Shown: positions 8,351-15,929, numbered from the stretch's first letter. The stretch: 64,000 bases of DNA from Galliscardovia ingluviei (GCF_014635685.1 NZ_BMDH01000002.1:92472-156471), one strand, 5' to 3'. Made by a program: numbers and translations. Notes: generated by a model not told the origin, from the letters alone.

Positions 8351-9097
8351 GTGAACGATAGTTACATGTGCGCTTGCCCTGTGGGCGAGGTGACCTTGCC
8401 GTCAATGTCACTTAAAGCTCGGGTGGAACAGTTCAAGGCATTGGGTGATATCACCCGGCTGCAGCTAGCTTTGATGGTCAAGCAGGCTGCGCCGTCCCCA
8501 GTATGTGCATGCAACTTCCCTGAAGCCTTCGGCATGAGCCAGTCGACAATCTCCCATCATTTAGGCAAGCTGGTCAAAGCAGGGATTCTCGAAAGACAGA
8601 AGCGAGGGAAATGGGCGTACTTCACGCTCCATCCAAGCTTTGATCGCAATCTTCTTGAAAACCTTGAGTCAGGAGTCGCCATGAATGTCAGTGACACAAC
8701 CTCAGAAACCACAATCTTGTTCGCCTGCCGGCAAAATGCGGGGCGTTCCCAGATTGCCGCAGCGTTAGCTAAGCAGCTTGCTCCAGAAGGTGTGACGATT
8801 CTGTCGGCAGGATCCGAGCCTGCCGATGCAGTTCATCCCGTCGTCGTTGAGGCGCTCGCCGAGATTGGCCTCCAACCCGATTCTCAACCCAAACCACTAG
8901 ACCCCGCACAGGTCAAAACGTCTGACTGGGTCGTCACCATGGGGTGCGGCGAAGCCTGTCCCTTCTTCCCGGGCGTCCATTATCAGGATTGGAAGATCGA
9001 CGACCCCAGTGATCGTTCACTCGAAGAAGTCCGGGTCATCATTGACCAGATCAGAACACGCGTCCAGGAACTGCTTGTCACAGTCTCCCAAGGGTAA
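8351..9097 (+). CDS. ArsR-family repressor fused to a thioredoxin/mycothiol-type arsenate reductase ArsC
   Basis: One continuous frame encodes two proteins usually made separately. The first ~100 residues are an ArsR/SmtB winged helix: KALGDITRLQLAL, PVCACNF (a CxC metalloid-site motif), MSQSTISHHLGKL. After a short linker comes a low-molecular-weight-phosphatase-like ArsC: FACRQNAGRSQ (CX5R loop), then MGCGEACP with two resolving cysteines, then DWKIDDP. It would repress the ars genes without As(III) and reduce arsenate to arsenite. The start is GTG 8351 or in-frame ATG 8366; the frame is open further upstream but runs back into arsD. An internal ATG at the junction may mark the old arsC start. 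Confidence 0.88.
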   Translation: MNDSYMCACPVGEVTLPSMSLKARVEQFKALGDITRLQLALMVKQAAPSPVCACNFPEAFGMSQSTISHHLGKLVKAGILERQKRGKWAYFTLHPSFDRNLLENLESGVAMNVSDTTSETTILFACRQNAGRSQIAAALAKQLAPEGVTILSAGSEPADAVHPVVVEALAEIGLQPDSQPKPLDPAQVKTSDWVVTMGCGEACPFFPGVHYQDWKIDDPSDRSLEEVRVIIDQIRTRVQELLVTVSQG

Positions 9098-9327
9098 TCT
9101 CAATGAGCCTCTCTGATTGCAAAGAGTCTTGATGTAACGAGGAAAGTCGCCGGGACCAAGTTTTTATTGCTTTCACGTAGATTCCGGAACTCTAGCAACA
9201 GCCGCATTGAGCCAGTGAAAAGCACTCGGCGGAGCGCCAATGTCGCTTCAATGCTCCCCCCCCCATTAACAGTTGTGTTCCCTGCGTTGCGTCGCCTAAC
9301 AGCAGCAACAGAAGTTATAGGCATTGC
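9098..9327. other. Island stretch with a run of nine C; no intact gene
   Basis: GC-rich sequence after arsR-arsC with no intact gene I can support. A homopolymer of nine C lies at 9256-9264. It may be upstream debris of the recombinase remnant that follows, with frames broken; I cannot align it confidently. Confidence 0.4.
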
Positions 9328-9450
9328 CTCCATACTCAGCACCCCGCAATCAGCTACACGTCCGAAGCCTGGCGAGCCCTCGTTGACCACGCCACCATCC
9401 TCCCTGACGGCACAATCACCACCACGTTCAACGACGGCACGACGATCTAG
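9328..9450 (+). pseudogene. C-terminal remnant of a large serine recombinase
   Basis: A 40-codon frame ends in TAG 9448-9450 and reads ...SEAWRALVDHATILPDG, then TITTTFNDGTTI. A Trp-x-x-Leu-hydrophobic-Asp segment, then PDGTI and a beta-strand ending FxDGTxI, is how many bifidobacterial and actinobacterial large serine recombinases end. No catalytic domain or upstream frame is left. This is probably the relic of the integrase that mobilised the ars island. The assignment rests on a short tail, so confidence is moderate. Confidence 0.5.
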
Positions 9451-9515
9451 ACCGGTCACCCCCATTGCCCCAGGTACCCGTGACCTAGGGCCTCATTGTT
9501 TCCGTGGCCACACCA

Positions 9516-9607
9516 TGCACCCATCTGCACCCGACGATGCACCCACCTAGGTACGGGCTGCACCCAGCGGGTCTCGTGCTGCATCCACCCGCCCTCAGCT
9601 TGCACCC
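9516..9607 (+). repeat. Phased TGCACCC repeats
   Basis: Six copies of TGCACCC (one is TGCATCC) start at 9516, 9526, 9538, 9559, 9580 and 9601. The intervals are 10, 12, 21, 21 and 21 bp, i.e. one or two helical turns, so all copies face one side of the helix. They lie just after the recombinase remnant, inside the island. The same period gives the minus strand a WVQ heptapeptide pattern, but no gene is convincing there. Confidence 0.7.
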
Positions 9608-9702
9608 ACCCCAGACTTTGTATCCATCGCGACCATCTTTGGTCCATTTGATTTTAGAAGTGATAATCTAAAGTTTTGTTTATATCAAGGCTGAGAAGCG
9701 TA

Positions 9703-9721
9703 TCCCTCCTCCACTCCAATA
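9703..9721 (+). repeat. Imperfect copy of the tRNA-Gly 3' end (candidate attR)
   Basis: TCCCTCCTCCACTCCAATA resembles the tRNA 3' end and its flank at 5624-5643 (TCCCGTCGTCCGCTCCAATA) with one gap and two mismatches. The last eight bases CTCCAATA are identical. It lies where the GC-rich sequence ends, so it may be the decayed right attachment site of the ars island. Confidence 0.4.
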
Positions 9722-9737
9722 TGTAATCAATTATACT

Positions 9738-10214
9738 TCAATGCTTTTCCTCAAGTTCCTCAGTTTCATTCTCGTGTAGCCGCCGCGTCGCCTGCGTAGC
9801 AATCCGGCGCTCGTAAAAGTACACGCCTACCCAGATAAGCACATATACCAGCACAAATGAGGCTACGGCTCCAGCAACACCCTCCCAGCTTCCAAACCAA
9901 CCCAGAGCTACACCTACAACGCACACAGTAATTGCAATGAGTACAAAATGTATTGCGGTACTCATAATCAACGGTTGTTCTTCATTTTTGAAAAGCAATG
10001 TACCCAGACTACTTACCACACCAATAAGCGCATACAATGCTCGCTCAAAAGCGACAGCTACATTGATATTTTCAAAATGAACCAAGAAGCTAGGAATGCC
10101 AGGCACATAGTAATTACCAGCAAATATTGAAGAAAAAATCAGCTCTATGAGGCAGCCTATGGCTATACCAAAAACAGCTCCTTCAACAATCAAAAAACCT
10201 ATTGAACGTTTCAT
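9738..10214 (-). CDS. DUF3021 family membrane protein
   Basis: Protein of 158 residues with four hydrophobic segments (near residues 5-33, 55-75, 84-105 and 112-132) and a charged C-terminal tail (ENETEELEEKH). This is the DUF3021 pattern. DUF3021 proteins are commonly encoded next to a LytTR-domain regulator, as here, and may hold that regulator inactive at the membrane. ATG 10214 follows GGAGG by 7 nt. The LytTR gene ends 24 nt upstream, so the two form an operon. Confidence 0.8.
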   Translation of the reverse strand: MKRSIGFLIVEGAVFGIAIGCLIELIFSSIFAGNYYVPGIPSFLVHFENINVAVAFERALYALIGVVSSLGTLLFKNEEQPLIMSTAIHFVLIAITVCVVGVALGWFGSWEGVAGAVASFVLVYVLIWVGVYFYERRIATQATRRLHENETEELEEKH

Positions 10215-10238
10215 GGGAATACCTCCAACTCAAATGTG

Positions 10239-10679
10239 TTATATACCTATTGCTCGTTTGAATGCACTCAAATAACGACGTGAAATAGGACAGCGCGTTC
10301 CATCTTTCAATACAACAACAAGACTTGTCGTGAAACTAGTCTCAACGCGATCGATAGCACGAATGTTGACGATATCGGATTGCGAGATCCTCACGAAGTT
10401 CCTGAGAGGTAAGATTTCTTCCAGCTCAAACATCCTATGCCGAATCTGCCAAATACCATCATCCATCGATACATACACTTTCTTATTGTTAGTAAAAAAG
10501 CGTTGGGCATAGCGAAGTTCAACGATTTTAATCTGTCCATCTCGATATCCGGCTATTGTCGATGAGTGAGCCCCAAGCGCAATAGCTTCAATAGCACGCA
10601 CACGCTCATCAATCGCTGCAGCGCGCACATTAACAACAGCTTCTACACAGTCTGGATCAATATTGAGAGCGAACTTCAT
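10239..10679 (-). CDS. LytTR-domain DNA-binding regulator
   Basis: Protein of 146 residues without a receiver domain. The second half (about residues 45-143) is a LytTR domain: EIxxR-like spacing with KVYVSMDDGIWQIRHRMFELEEILPLRNFVRISQSDIVNI and a closing CPISRRYLSAFKRAIGI. Such stand-alone LytTR proteins bind paired direct repeats and usually control their own operon with the DUF3021 partner. ATG 10679 follows AGGGGGGAAGCA. Upstream sequence contains no repeat pair I could identify confidently as its target. Confidence 0.85.
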   Translation of the reverse strand: MKFALNIDPDCVEAVVNVRAAAIDERVRAIEAIALGAHSSTIAGYRDGQIKIVELRYAQRFFTNNKKVYVSMDDGIWQIRHRMFELEEILPLRNFVRISQSDIVNIRAIDRVETSFTTSLVVVLKDGTRCPISRRYLSAFKRAIGI

Positions 10680-10839
10680 TGCTTCCCCCCTAACTTTCCT
10701 GACCAGCTTTCGTAATCCACCTTATGTTCAGTTAAGCACGGGATGCAATGAAGTACAAGCAGCATGCGACAGATGGTTGTCTTTATGTGATAAGTGGCAA
10801 GATCCCATTAATAATCACTTAAAGCAGAGCTTCACACCC

Positions 10840-10985
10840 CTAACTTACACTGCGCACAATCTGTAGTCGTTACATCTGCCAATATGCTTGGATTGCGTCT
10901 GTATTTTTAGCAAGTCGACTGTGTTATTGCCATATTTTCGCGTATTTCTTCACTACAATAGTGCTTGTTATCAGTAATAAATTAT
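10840..10985. repeat. Left copy of a duplicated intergenic block flanking the ATPase gene
   Basis: The sequence around TTACATCTGCC (10867-10887) matches 12657-12677 at 20 of 21 positions. Weaker similarity extends about 25 nt leftward (TAACTTACA against TAACTCACA) and rightward (CCATATTT...AATAGTG in both, with a gap). The two copies are direct repeats that bracket the repeat array and the DUF4143 ATPase. The rest of the 463-bp gap (10680-11142) holds no gene. Confidence 0.7.
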
Positions 10986-11002
10986 TATGAAAACTTGAAA
11001 AG

Positions 11003-11107
11003 TTCGGATTTTGGTCACTACATTATTCGGATTTTTGTATTTTACTTATTCGGATTTTGGTAAGCTTAATATTCGGATTTTAGTTGATGAAAAGTTCGGA
11101 TTTTGGT
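11003..11107 (+). repeat. Array of five 13-bp repeats at exact 23-bp period
   Basis: TTCGGATTTTGGT occurs at 11003, 11049 and 11095 exactly, with single-base variants at 11026 (TTCGGATTTTTGT) and 11072 (TTCGGATTTTAGT). All four intervals are exactly 23 bp, with unrelated 10-nt spacers. The array ends 35 nt before the ATPase start codon, inside its promoter/leader region. The architecture is that of an iteron or tandem operator, not CRISPR, because the spacers are too short. Confidence 0.9.
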
Positions 11108-11142
11108 AATCTAGATTGAAAAGTATCGAAAAAGAAGGAATT

Positions 11143-12453
11143 ATGGCAGAACAAAGTGTGCAACCACAAGGGTATCAGCCACGCATTGTAGATACCCAAA
11201 TAGAGCGGTATTTGCGTATTTTTGGTGCAGTCGAGATTGCTGGAACCAAATGGTGCGGCAAAACGTGGGCTGCTCGTCAACACGGCGCAAGTATTACTTA
11301 CGTTGATCGAGATAACAATCTCCAGATAGCACACGCCGATCCCTCACTCATGTTGCTAGGAGAACAGCCTCATATAATTGACGAATGGCAACTCGCGCCA
11401 GCAATTTGGGATGAGGTACGTCACCAAGTTGATGATAATTCCAGTCGAAAAGGGCAGTGGATTCTTACAGGATCTTCCACTCCGCTTTTTAATAAACTCC
11501 CTAATCACAGCGGTTCGGGGCGTATAGGTCGCATAAAAATGCACCCAATGACACTCGCTGAAAGTGGGCTTTCGACACAAACCGTTTCCTTGCAAGGTCT
11601 GTTTAATCACGAATTTACTCCAGCACAGCAGGAATTACCTACGCAACAATTATTCGATGCCGTATGCCGTGGCGGATGGCCGGAAACGCAGCACATGCCG
11701 GTTGAAGATGCACAAATCATTATTCGAGAATACATCCGCCTCACACTTGAACATTCATTCGCCACCCACCAAAAGAATACGGATATTGCACGCAGATTAT
11801 TACAATCGCTCGCTCGAAATGTAGGACAAGCACAAACCTACAAAACTCTCGGTACGGATATGTTTGGTGCAGATGCCGAGGAAACGGGTTTTGAAAACTT
11901 CATTTCTACACGTTCCATCGCTGAATATCTAGAACTTTTTCAACACATGTTTGTAATTGATGAGATTCCTGGCTGGGTTCCCGCTGCGCGTTCTCCAAAA
12001 CGTTTACGCACAAAGCCAAAACGGTATTTTGCAGACCCCTCAATTGCAGCAACAGTACTCGGTATGACCAGCGGTTCGCTACTTAATGATTGGCAAACCT
12101 TTGGACTACTGTTTGAAAATCTAGTTATCCGAGACTTGCAGGTGTATGCTCAGTCTTTGCCTCAGACTTCTGATGTTCCAGTGCGCTACTACCATGACGA
12201 TTCTGACTTGGAATGTGATGCCATTATCGAGCTTACAGATGGGCGTTGGGCTGGAATAGAAATAAAAGTGAGTCACGATAAAGTAGACCAAGCGGCTGAA
12301 AACCTTCTACGACTAAGGCGCAAACTTGTTGAACATCCAAAATCACAGACAAGGGAACCAGAATTTCTTGCTGTTATTATTGGCGTTGGCAAATTCGCAT
12401 ATCAGCGCGAGGATGGCGTGTATGTGATTCCTCTTGGCACTTTGAGTGTGTAA
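11143..12453 (+). CDS. AAA-type ATPase with DUF4143 (PD-(D/E)XK-like) C-terminal domain
   Basis: Protein of 436 residues. The N-terminal AAA_14 ATPase has Walker A GTKWCGKT (about residues 34-41), Walker B PHIIDEWQLAP (about 77-87) and a WILTGSS sensor motif. The C-terminal DUF4143 part ends with LECDAIIEL and GIEIKVS, the D...ExK pattern of a PD-(D/E)XK nuclease-like fold. These ATPases are widespread in bacteria, often many copies per genome, and their function is not established. ATG 11143 follows AAGAAGGAATT. The gene is preceded by a 23-bp-period repeat array and flanked by a duplicated intergenic block, suggesting a self-regulated or mobile cassette. Confidence 0.88.
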   Translation: MAEQSVQPQGYQPRIVDTQIERYLRIFGAVEIAGTKWCGKTWAARQHGASITYVDRDNNLQIAHADPSLMLLGEQPHIIDEWQLAPAIWDEVRHQVDDNSSRKGQWILTGSSTPLFNKLPNHSGSGRIGRIKMHPMTLAESGLSTQTVSLQGLFNHEFTPAQQELPTQQLFDAVCRGGWPETQHMPVEDAQIIIREYIRLTLEHSFATHQKNTDIARRLLQSLARNVGQAQTYKTLGTDMFGADAEETGFENFISTRSIAEYLELFQHMFVIDEIPGWVPAARSPKRLRTKPKRYFADPSIAATVLGMTSGSLLNDWQTFGLLFENLVIRDLQVYAQSLPQTSDVPVRYYHDDSDLECDAIIELTDGRWAGIEIKVSHDKVDQAAENLLRLRRKLVEHPKSQTREPEFLAVIIGVGKFAYQREDGVYVIPLGTLSV

Positions 12454-12624
12454 CTACGTGCTAAAACATATATAATCCCAGTTTTTCAGCCAGTTGGTGA
12501 CAGCTTCCTTGGATTGGTCACTGATTTGAGAGTTATTGCTACCTAAGTTAGCGGGCACATCTGATTCAAGTACTGCTAGCCTTTGAGTAACTTTGGCAGC
12601 AACTATCGATAATGTAGCGCTACA
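12454..12624 (-). other. Short open frame downstream of the ATPase, possible gene remnant
   Basis: On the minus strand a frame from a possible GTG near 12624 runs about 56 codons to TAG 12454-12456. It ends in a protein-like segment (SKEAVTNWLKNWDYICFST). No ribosome site is evident and I do not recognise the family. It may be the tail of a lost gene or a small antitoxin-like ORF. It lies between the ATPase and the right copy of the flanking duplication. Confidence 0.25.
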
Positions 12625-12629
12625 CACTC

Positions 12630-12745
12630 TTAACTCACATCATACATAATATGCAATCGTTACATCTGCCAGTATGCATAAATGACACCATGTAACAATT
12701 CGCCCATATTTGAATAGTGTTCGTGAAGTTCTTATTTATTAACGA
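12630..12745. repeat. Right copy of the duplicated intergenic block
   Basis: Direct-repeat partner of 10840-10985. The core around TTACATCTGCC (12657-12677) is 20/21 identical. CCATATTT and AATAGTG also recur on its right, with a deletion relative to the left copy. The two cores lie about 1.79 kb apart and bracket the repeat array plus ATPase. Confidence 0.65.
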
Positions 12746-12799
12746 ATGTTGTGTTCGAATGTAGAATTTACGGGCTTAGATTGCGTATATACGCTCATT

Positions 12800-12990
12800 T
12801 CAACGACGTCCAAGTAGTGTAATTCCTGCAAAAGCAATAGCCATAAAGCAAGAAGCGAGACAGAGCATAAGCATCCAAGCCGAACCACCCGATGCGGAGG
12901 CAGGAGCGCACCTGCAAGAAACATCGCAACGCACAAAACCAAAGCTGCTGCACTGCGAAGAAGTAGAGAGCGTGCGTGCAATAACCCCAT
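12800..12990 (-). pseudogene. Frameshifted small surface-protein gene (signal peptide plus membrane anchor)
   Basis: ATG 12990, after GAGAGAAG, starts a signal-peptide-like segment (MGLLHARSLLLRSAAALV...AMFLAG). One frame over, the sequence continues as CAPASASGGSAWMLML...FAGITLLGRR and stops at TGA 12802-12800. A short Gly/Ser linker, one membrane helix and a terminal RR is how wall- or membrane-anchored proteins end. The two halves are out of frame by one base and almost nothing lies between them. This points to a decayed gene whose ectodomain was deleted; a genuine 83-residue membrane peptide in the first frame remains possible. Confidence 0.45.
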
Positions 12991-13366
12991 AATACTTCTC
13001 TCAGCCGTGATACTTAACCGACTCTAATATGTGTTTTCGTTATTGTGTTGCCCCCCAACCAACCACAGTTCTACCCTGTTTTTGTAGTAATCACAAACAT
13101 AACTCGGCGAATCCTAGTACTCTGTATTACATTCCAATGCTCAGTAAAGTGCGGCAAGAATGAACCAGTCATGCATAACGAACAGCGGTATCACATCTCT
13201 TGAAAATATTTTCCACTAATCGCTAAATGTACTTGTTAATTCCCCGTTCGTGTTTTGTCTGACACAGTGAAGTAGTTACAATACCCATGACAGAGCTGAG
13301 CAGTATGACACTGCGTACAATGTGACAGAGCTTCACGACTCAACGATCCTGAAGGGGAGAGAGCCC
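12991..13366. promoter_or_regulatory. Intergenic region with the promoter of the GPH symporter
   Basis: A promoter is visible as -35 TTGTCT (13255-13260), a 16-bp spacer, and -10 TACAAT (13277-13282), giving an 80-nt leader to the ATG at 13367. The rest of the 376-bp gap shows no gene and no clear operator. Confidence 0.6.
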
Positions 13367-14821
13367 ATGAGTACCACAAGAGTAATTAATACTCGACCAT
13401 TTTCGATACGTGACAAAATCGGCTACATGTTCGGCGATTTCGGCAATGACTTCACCTTCATTTTTGCCAGCGCTTTCCTTATGATTTTCTACACGAAAGT
13501 TATGGGCATTTCCGGCGTTATTGTTGGCACGCTCTTTCTTGTGGCTCGTATTATTGACGCTGTTGCTGATGTCACTGTTGGTGTGCTGGTTGATAAAGCC
13601 TCCACGCACGAAGGCGGAAAATATCGTGTGATAATGATGCGCATGGCAGCCCCAGTAGCTATTTTCTCATTCCTTATGTATCAGGGATTTTTTGCCCAAA
13701 GCGCCATGTGGATTCGTATCACCTACATGACCATAACCTATCTCGCATGGGGCATTCTCTATTCATGTGTGTATATTCCTTACGGCGCTATGGCAGCAGT
13801 AATCTCTCCAAATCCTAAAGATCGCACTTCCCTTTCCACATTCCGCGCTATTGGAGCGGCATTTGCCGGCATGATTGTTGGCATTGTGACGCCAATTATT
13901 GTGTACACCAAAGATGCCCAAGGCAACCAAATTATTCGAGGCGGCGAACACAGTAATATTTTCATGTGGGTGGCGCTTCTCTACTCGATTTTGGCTTTTT
14001 GCTGCTATGTATTGTGCTATATCAATACGGTAGAGCGCGTACGTATCGAACCAGATACACACCAGCACACTGATGGCAATCAGCCTACTGATAATCAACC
14101 TACTAAGCACCGTACTATCTGGCAGATGATTATTGAAGCATGTTCTTCACGCGCCATGCTTGGTCTTATGGGATCTGCTGTTGCTCTACTAGTGTCATAT
14201 CTATTCCTGCAGCAAATGGTGATGTATATTTACACCGACTATTTCCGCAGTGCAAAAATGCTGTCGATGAACTACGCCATTGAAGGCACTGTTATGCTTT
14301 GTATTACTGCCCCTTGCGCCACTTTTGCTGCTAAGCGCATTGGACATCGTGCTGTAGCAATATTTGGTTCGGCATTAGGCACGATAAGCATGCTCGTACT
14401 ATTCTTGCTGCATACCACTAACGGCTGGCTTTTCCTCACAATTTACAATATTGCCGGTATCGGTATTTCCACGTTTATTTTCGTGGCGTGGGCTATGGTT
14501 ACCGACGTTATTGACGATAATGAAGTTCGCCATGGCATTCGCGAGGATGCTACATATAATTCCGTCTACTCGTTCGCTCGCAAAGTTGGGCAAGCGTTAG
14601 GCGGTTGGTTCGCCGGTCTTTGCCTTACTCTAGTCGGGTACCAAAAAGGCGCACAAGCTGTGCAATCCCAAGCAACACTTGATGGTTTATACAATGCCAT
14701 TACCGTACTGCCAATGATTTTCCTCGCAATCATGTTTATTATGCTGGTATTTGTGTACCCGCTTTCAAAAGCTCAAGTTGACGCTAATACAGCACGCCTA
14801 CAACAATTGCGTAGTATGTAA
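13367..14821 (+). CDS. GPH-family sugar:cation symporter
   Basis: Membrane transporter of 484 residues with about 12 hydrophobic segments, of the glycoside-pentoside-hexuronide:cation symporter (MFS_2, MelB-like) family. Typical motifs are KIGYMFGDFGNDFTF near the N-terminus, the loop RIIDAVADVTVGVLVDK, and VTDVIDDNEVRHGIREDATYNSVYSFARKVGQALGGW in the second half. It would import a glycoside or disaccharide with H+ or Na+; the substrate is not readable. ATG 13367 is preferred because AGGGGAGAGAG lies upstream. It is monocistronic, with a hairpin terminator at 14878. No glycosidase gene is adjacent. Confidence 0.88.
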   Translation: MSTTRVINTRPFSIRDKIGYMFGDFGNDFTFIFASAFLMIFYTKVMGISGVIVGTLFLVARIIDAVADVTVGVLVDKASTHEGGKYRVIMMRMAAPVAIFSFLMYQGFFAQSAMWIRITYMTITYLAWGILYSCVYIPYGAMAAVISPNPKDRTSLSTFRAIGAAFAGMIVGIVTPIIVYTKDAQGNQIIRGGEHSNIFMWVALLYSILAFCCYVLCYINTVERVRIEPDTHQHTDGNQPTDNQPTKHRTIWQMIIEACSSRAMLGLMGSAVALLVSYLFLQQMVMYIYTDYFRSAKMLSMNYAIEGTVMLCITAPCATFAAKRIGHRAVAIFGSALGTISMLVLFLLHTTNGWLFLTIYNIAGIGISTFIFVAWAMVTDVIDDNEVRHGIREDATYNSVYSFARKVGQALGGWFAGLCLTLVGYQKGAQAVQSQATLDGLYNAITVLPMIFLAIMFIMLVFVYPLSKAQVDANTARLQQLRSM

Positions 14822-14877
14822 CATACAACGTGCGCAACACAGTATGCGGTAGATATATCTGCCTAAACTCAATCACT

Positions 14878-14916
14878 CAACCCTCGGTAACACACTTGTG
14901 CTGAGGGTTGTTTGTT
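14878..14916 (+). terminator. Intrinsic terminator after the GPH symporter
   Basis: CAACCCTC (14878-14885) pairs with GAGGGTTG (14903-14910), followed by TTTGTT. An 8-bp GC-containing stem with a short T-tail. The next gene starts only 12 nt further, so its promoter overlaps the terminator. Confidence 0.8.
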
Positions 14917-14927
14917 AGACTTACCCT

Positions 14928-15794
14928 ATGAGTATCAATGAAGCCGCAGCCCGTAGTACAATCCACTCACCATCTCACCCCCATACGAAACGCAATAATG
15001 CCGCACATCTGACCCACAACGGCTGGCTACCTAACTACCACGGCGCATGGGCTATGATCACCATTCCTCCCCTACTTGGCATAGCCTTTACCCATGCGCG
15101 ACTTGTGCATATTGCATTTCTGGGCACATGGTGGATTGGATACTTTTGCTTCTTTGCACTACTCATGTATATCAAATCACGATTTGCTAGGCGCTATATT
15201 CCTGCGCTACTGACGTACGGTACACTTACTGCAATCTGCGGAGTTGCAGTACTGGTACTCGCTCCTTATGCACTACTTTGGGTTATTCCATTCTTGCCAC
15301 TTATTGCGATTGCTGTTGAAGAGGCTCATTGTCGTCGCGAACGTTCTGTTCTATCAGGCTTTGCCACAGTGCTTGCCGCAAGTCTTACATTACCTGTTGC
15401 TGCCGGTTTTGGTATAGCCGCCCCAGGTACTGGTCAATGGCAAGACATACTTCACATCCCTTGGAGTATTTGGCTATGCACCATATTTGTGTTCTTATAC
15501 TTTGCAGGCACAGTGTTTTACGTGAAAACTAACATCCGCGAGCGCGGCAATAGCAAGTATCTGGTTGCTTCTCTGGCATGGCATGGTATTGCATTAGCAT
15601 GTGCTGGCATAGCAGCATTTATGTTTGGCGGTTGGTGGATTGCTCATGCGTTGCTGTGGCTAGTGCTCACTTTCCGCGCATGGATTGTGCCGTATCGCGC
15701 TCAACATGGCAAGCCGCTTACTATTATGGCTCTTGGCATGGGAGAAGTTTTTGCCAGCATAGTGCTTGCCATAGTATGGTATTTGTGTATTTAA
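14928..15794 (+). CDS. YwiC-like family membrane protein
   Basis: Membrane protein of 288 residues. A polar N-terminus is followed by WLPNYHGAWAMITIPPLLG, the hallmark WxPxxHGAWAM motif of YwiC-like proteins, and then by about eight hydrophobic segments. Function is unknown; Bacillus subtilis ywiC lies near nitrate-respiration genes but its role is not established. No ribosome site precedes ATG 14928, while TAGACT (14916-14921) lies 6 nt upstream, the geometry of a leaderless transcript. An Arg-rich loop is present near residues 136-141 (HCRRER). Confidence 0.85.
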   Translation: MSINEAAARSTIHSPSHPHTKRNNAAHLTHNGWLPNYHGAWAMITIPPLLGIAFTHARLVHIAFLGTWWIGYFCFFALLMYIKSRFARRYIPALLTYGTLTAICGVAVLVLAPYALLWVIPFLPLIAIAVEEAHCRRERSVLSGFATVLAASLTLPVAAGFGIAAPGTGQWQDILHIPWSIWLCTIFVFLYFAGTVFYVKTNIRERGNSKYLVASLAWHGIALACAGIAAFMFGGWWIAHALLWLVLTFRAWIVPYRAQHGKPLTIMALGMGEVFASIVLAIVWYLCI

Positions 15795-15929
15795 GAGATC
15801 AAACTGATGAGTACTGTTCTCAATCTAACTGTTTTATCTTTGATTATGCGTATATAACGAATTAATGATTCGCATTCATATTTCTATTCCTATCTCCCTC
15901 TTGTATACTGGAAGTACTCGGGAGGCATT

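Noticed and set aside
9256-9264. Run of nine C as a phase-variation tract
   Set aside because: It lies in sequence with no intact gene or promoter to switch, so there is no evidence of function.
9456-9647. Minus-strand frame with WVQ-type heptapeptide repeats as a protein gene
   Set aside because: No clear ribosome site, no recognisable domain, and the pattern follows from the 21-bp DNA period. Recorded as a DNA repeat.
11003-11107. The 23-bp-period repeats as a CRISPR array
   Set aside because: Repeats are only 13 bp and spacers 10 nt, and no cas gene is nearby. The geometry fits operators or iterons.
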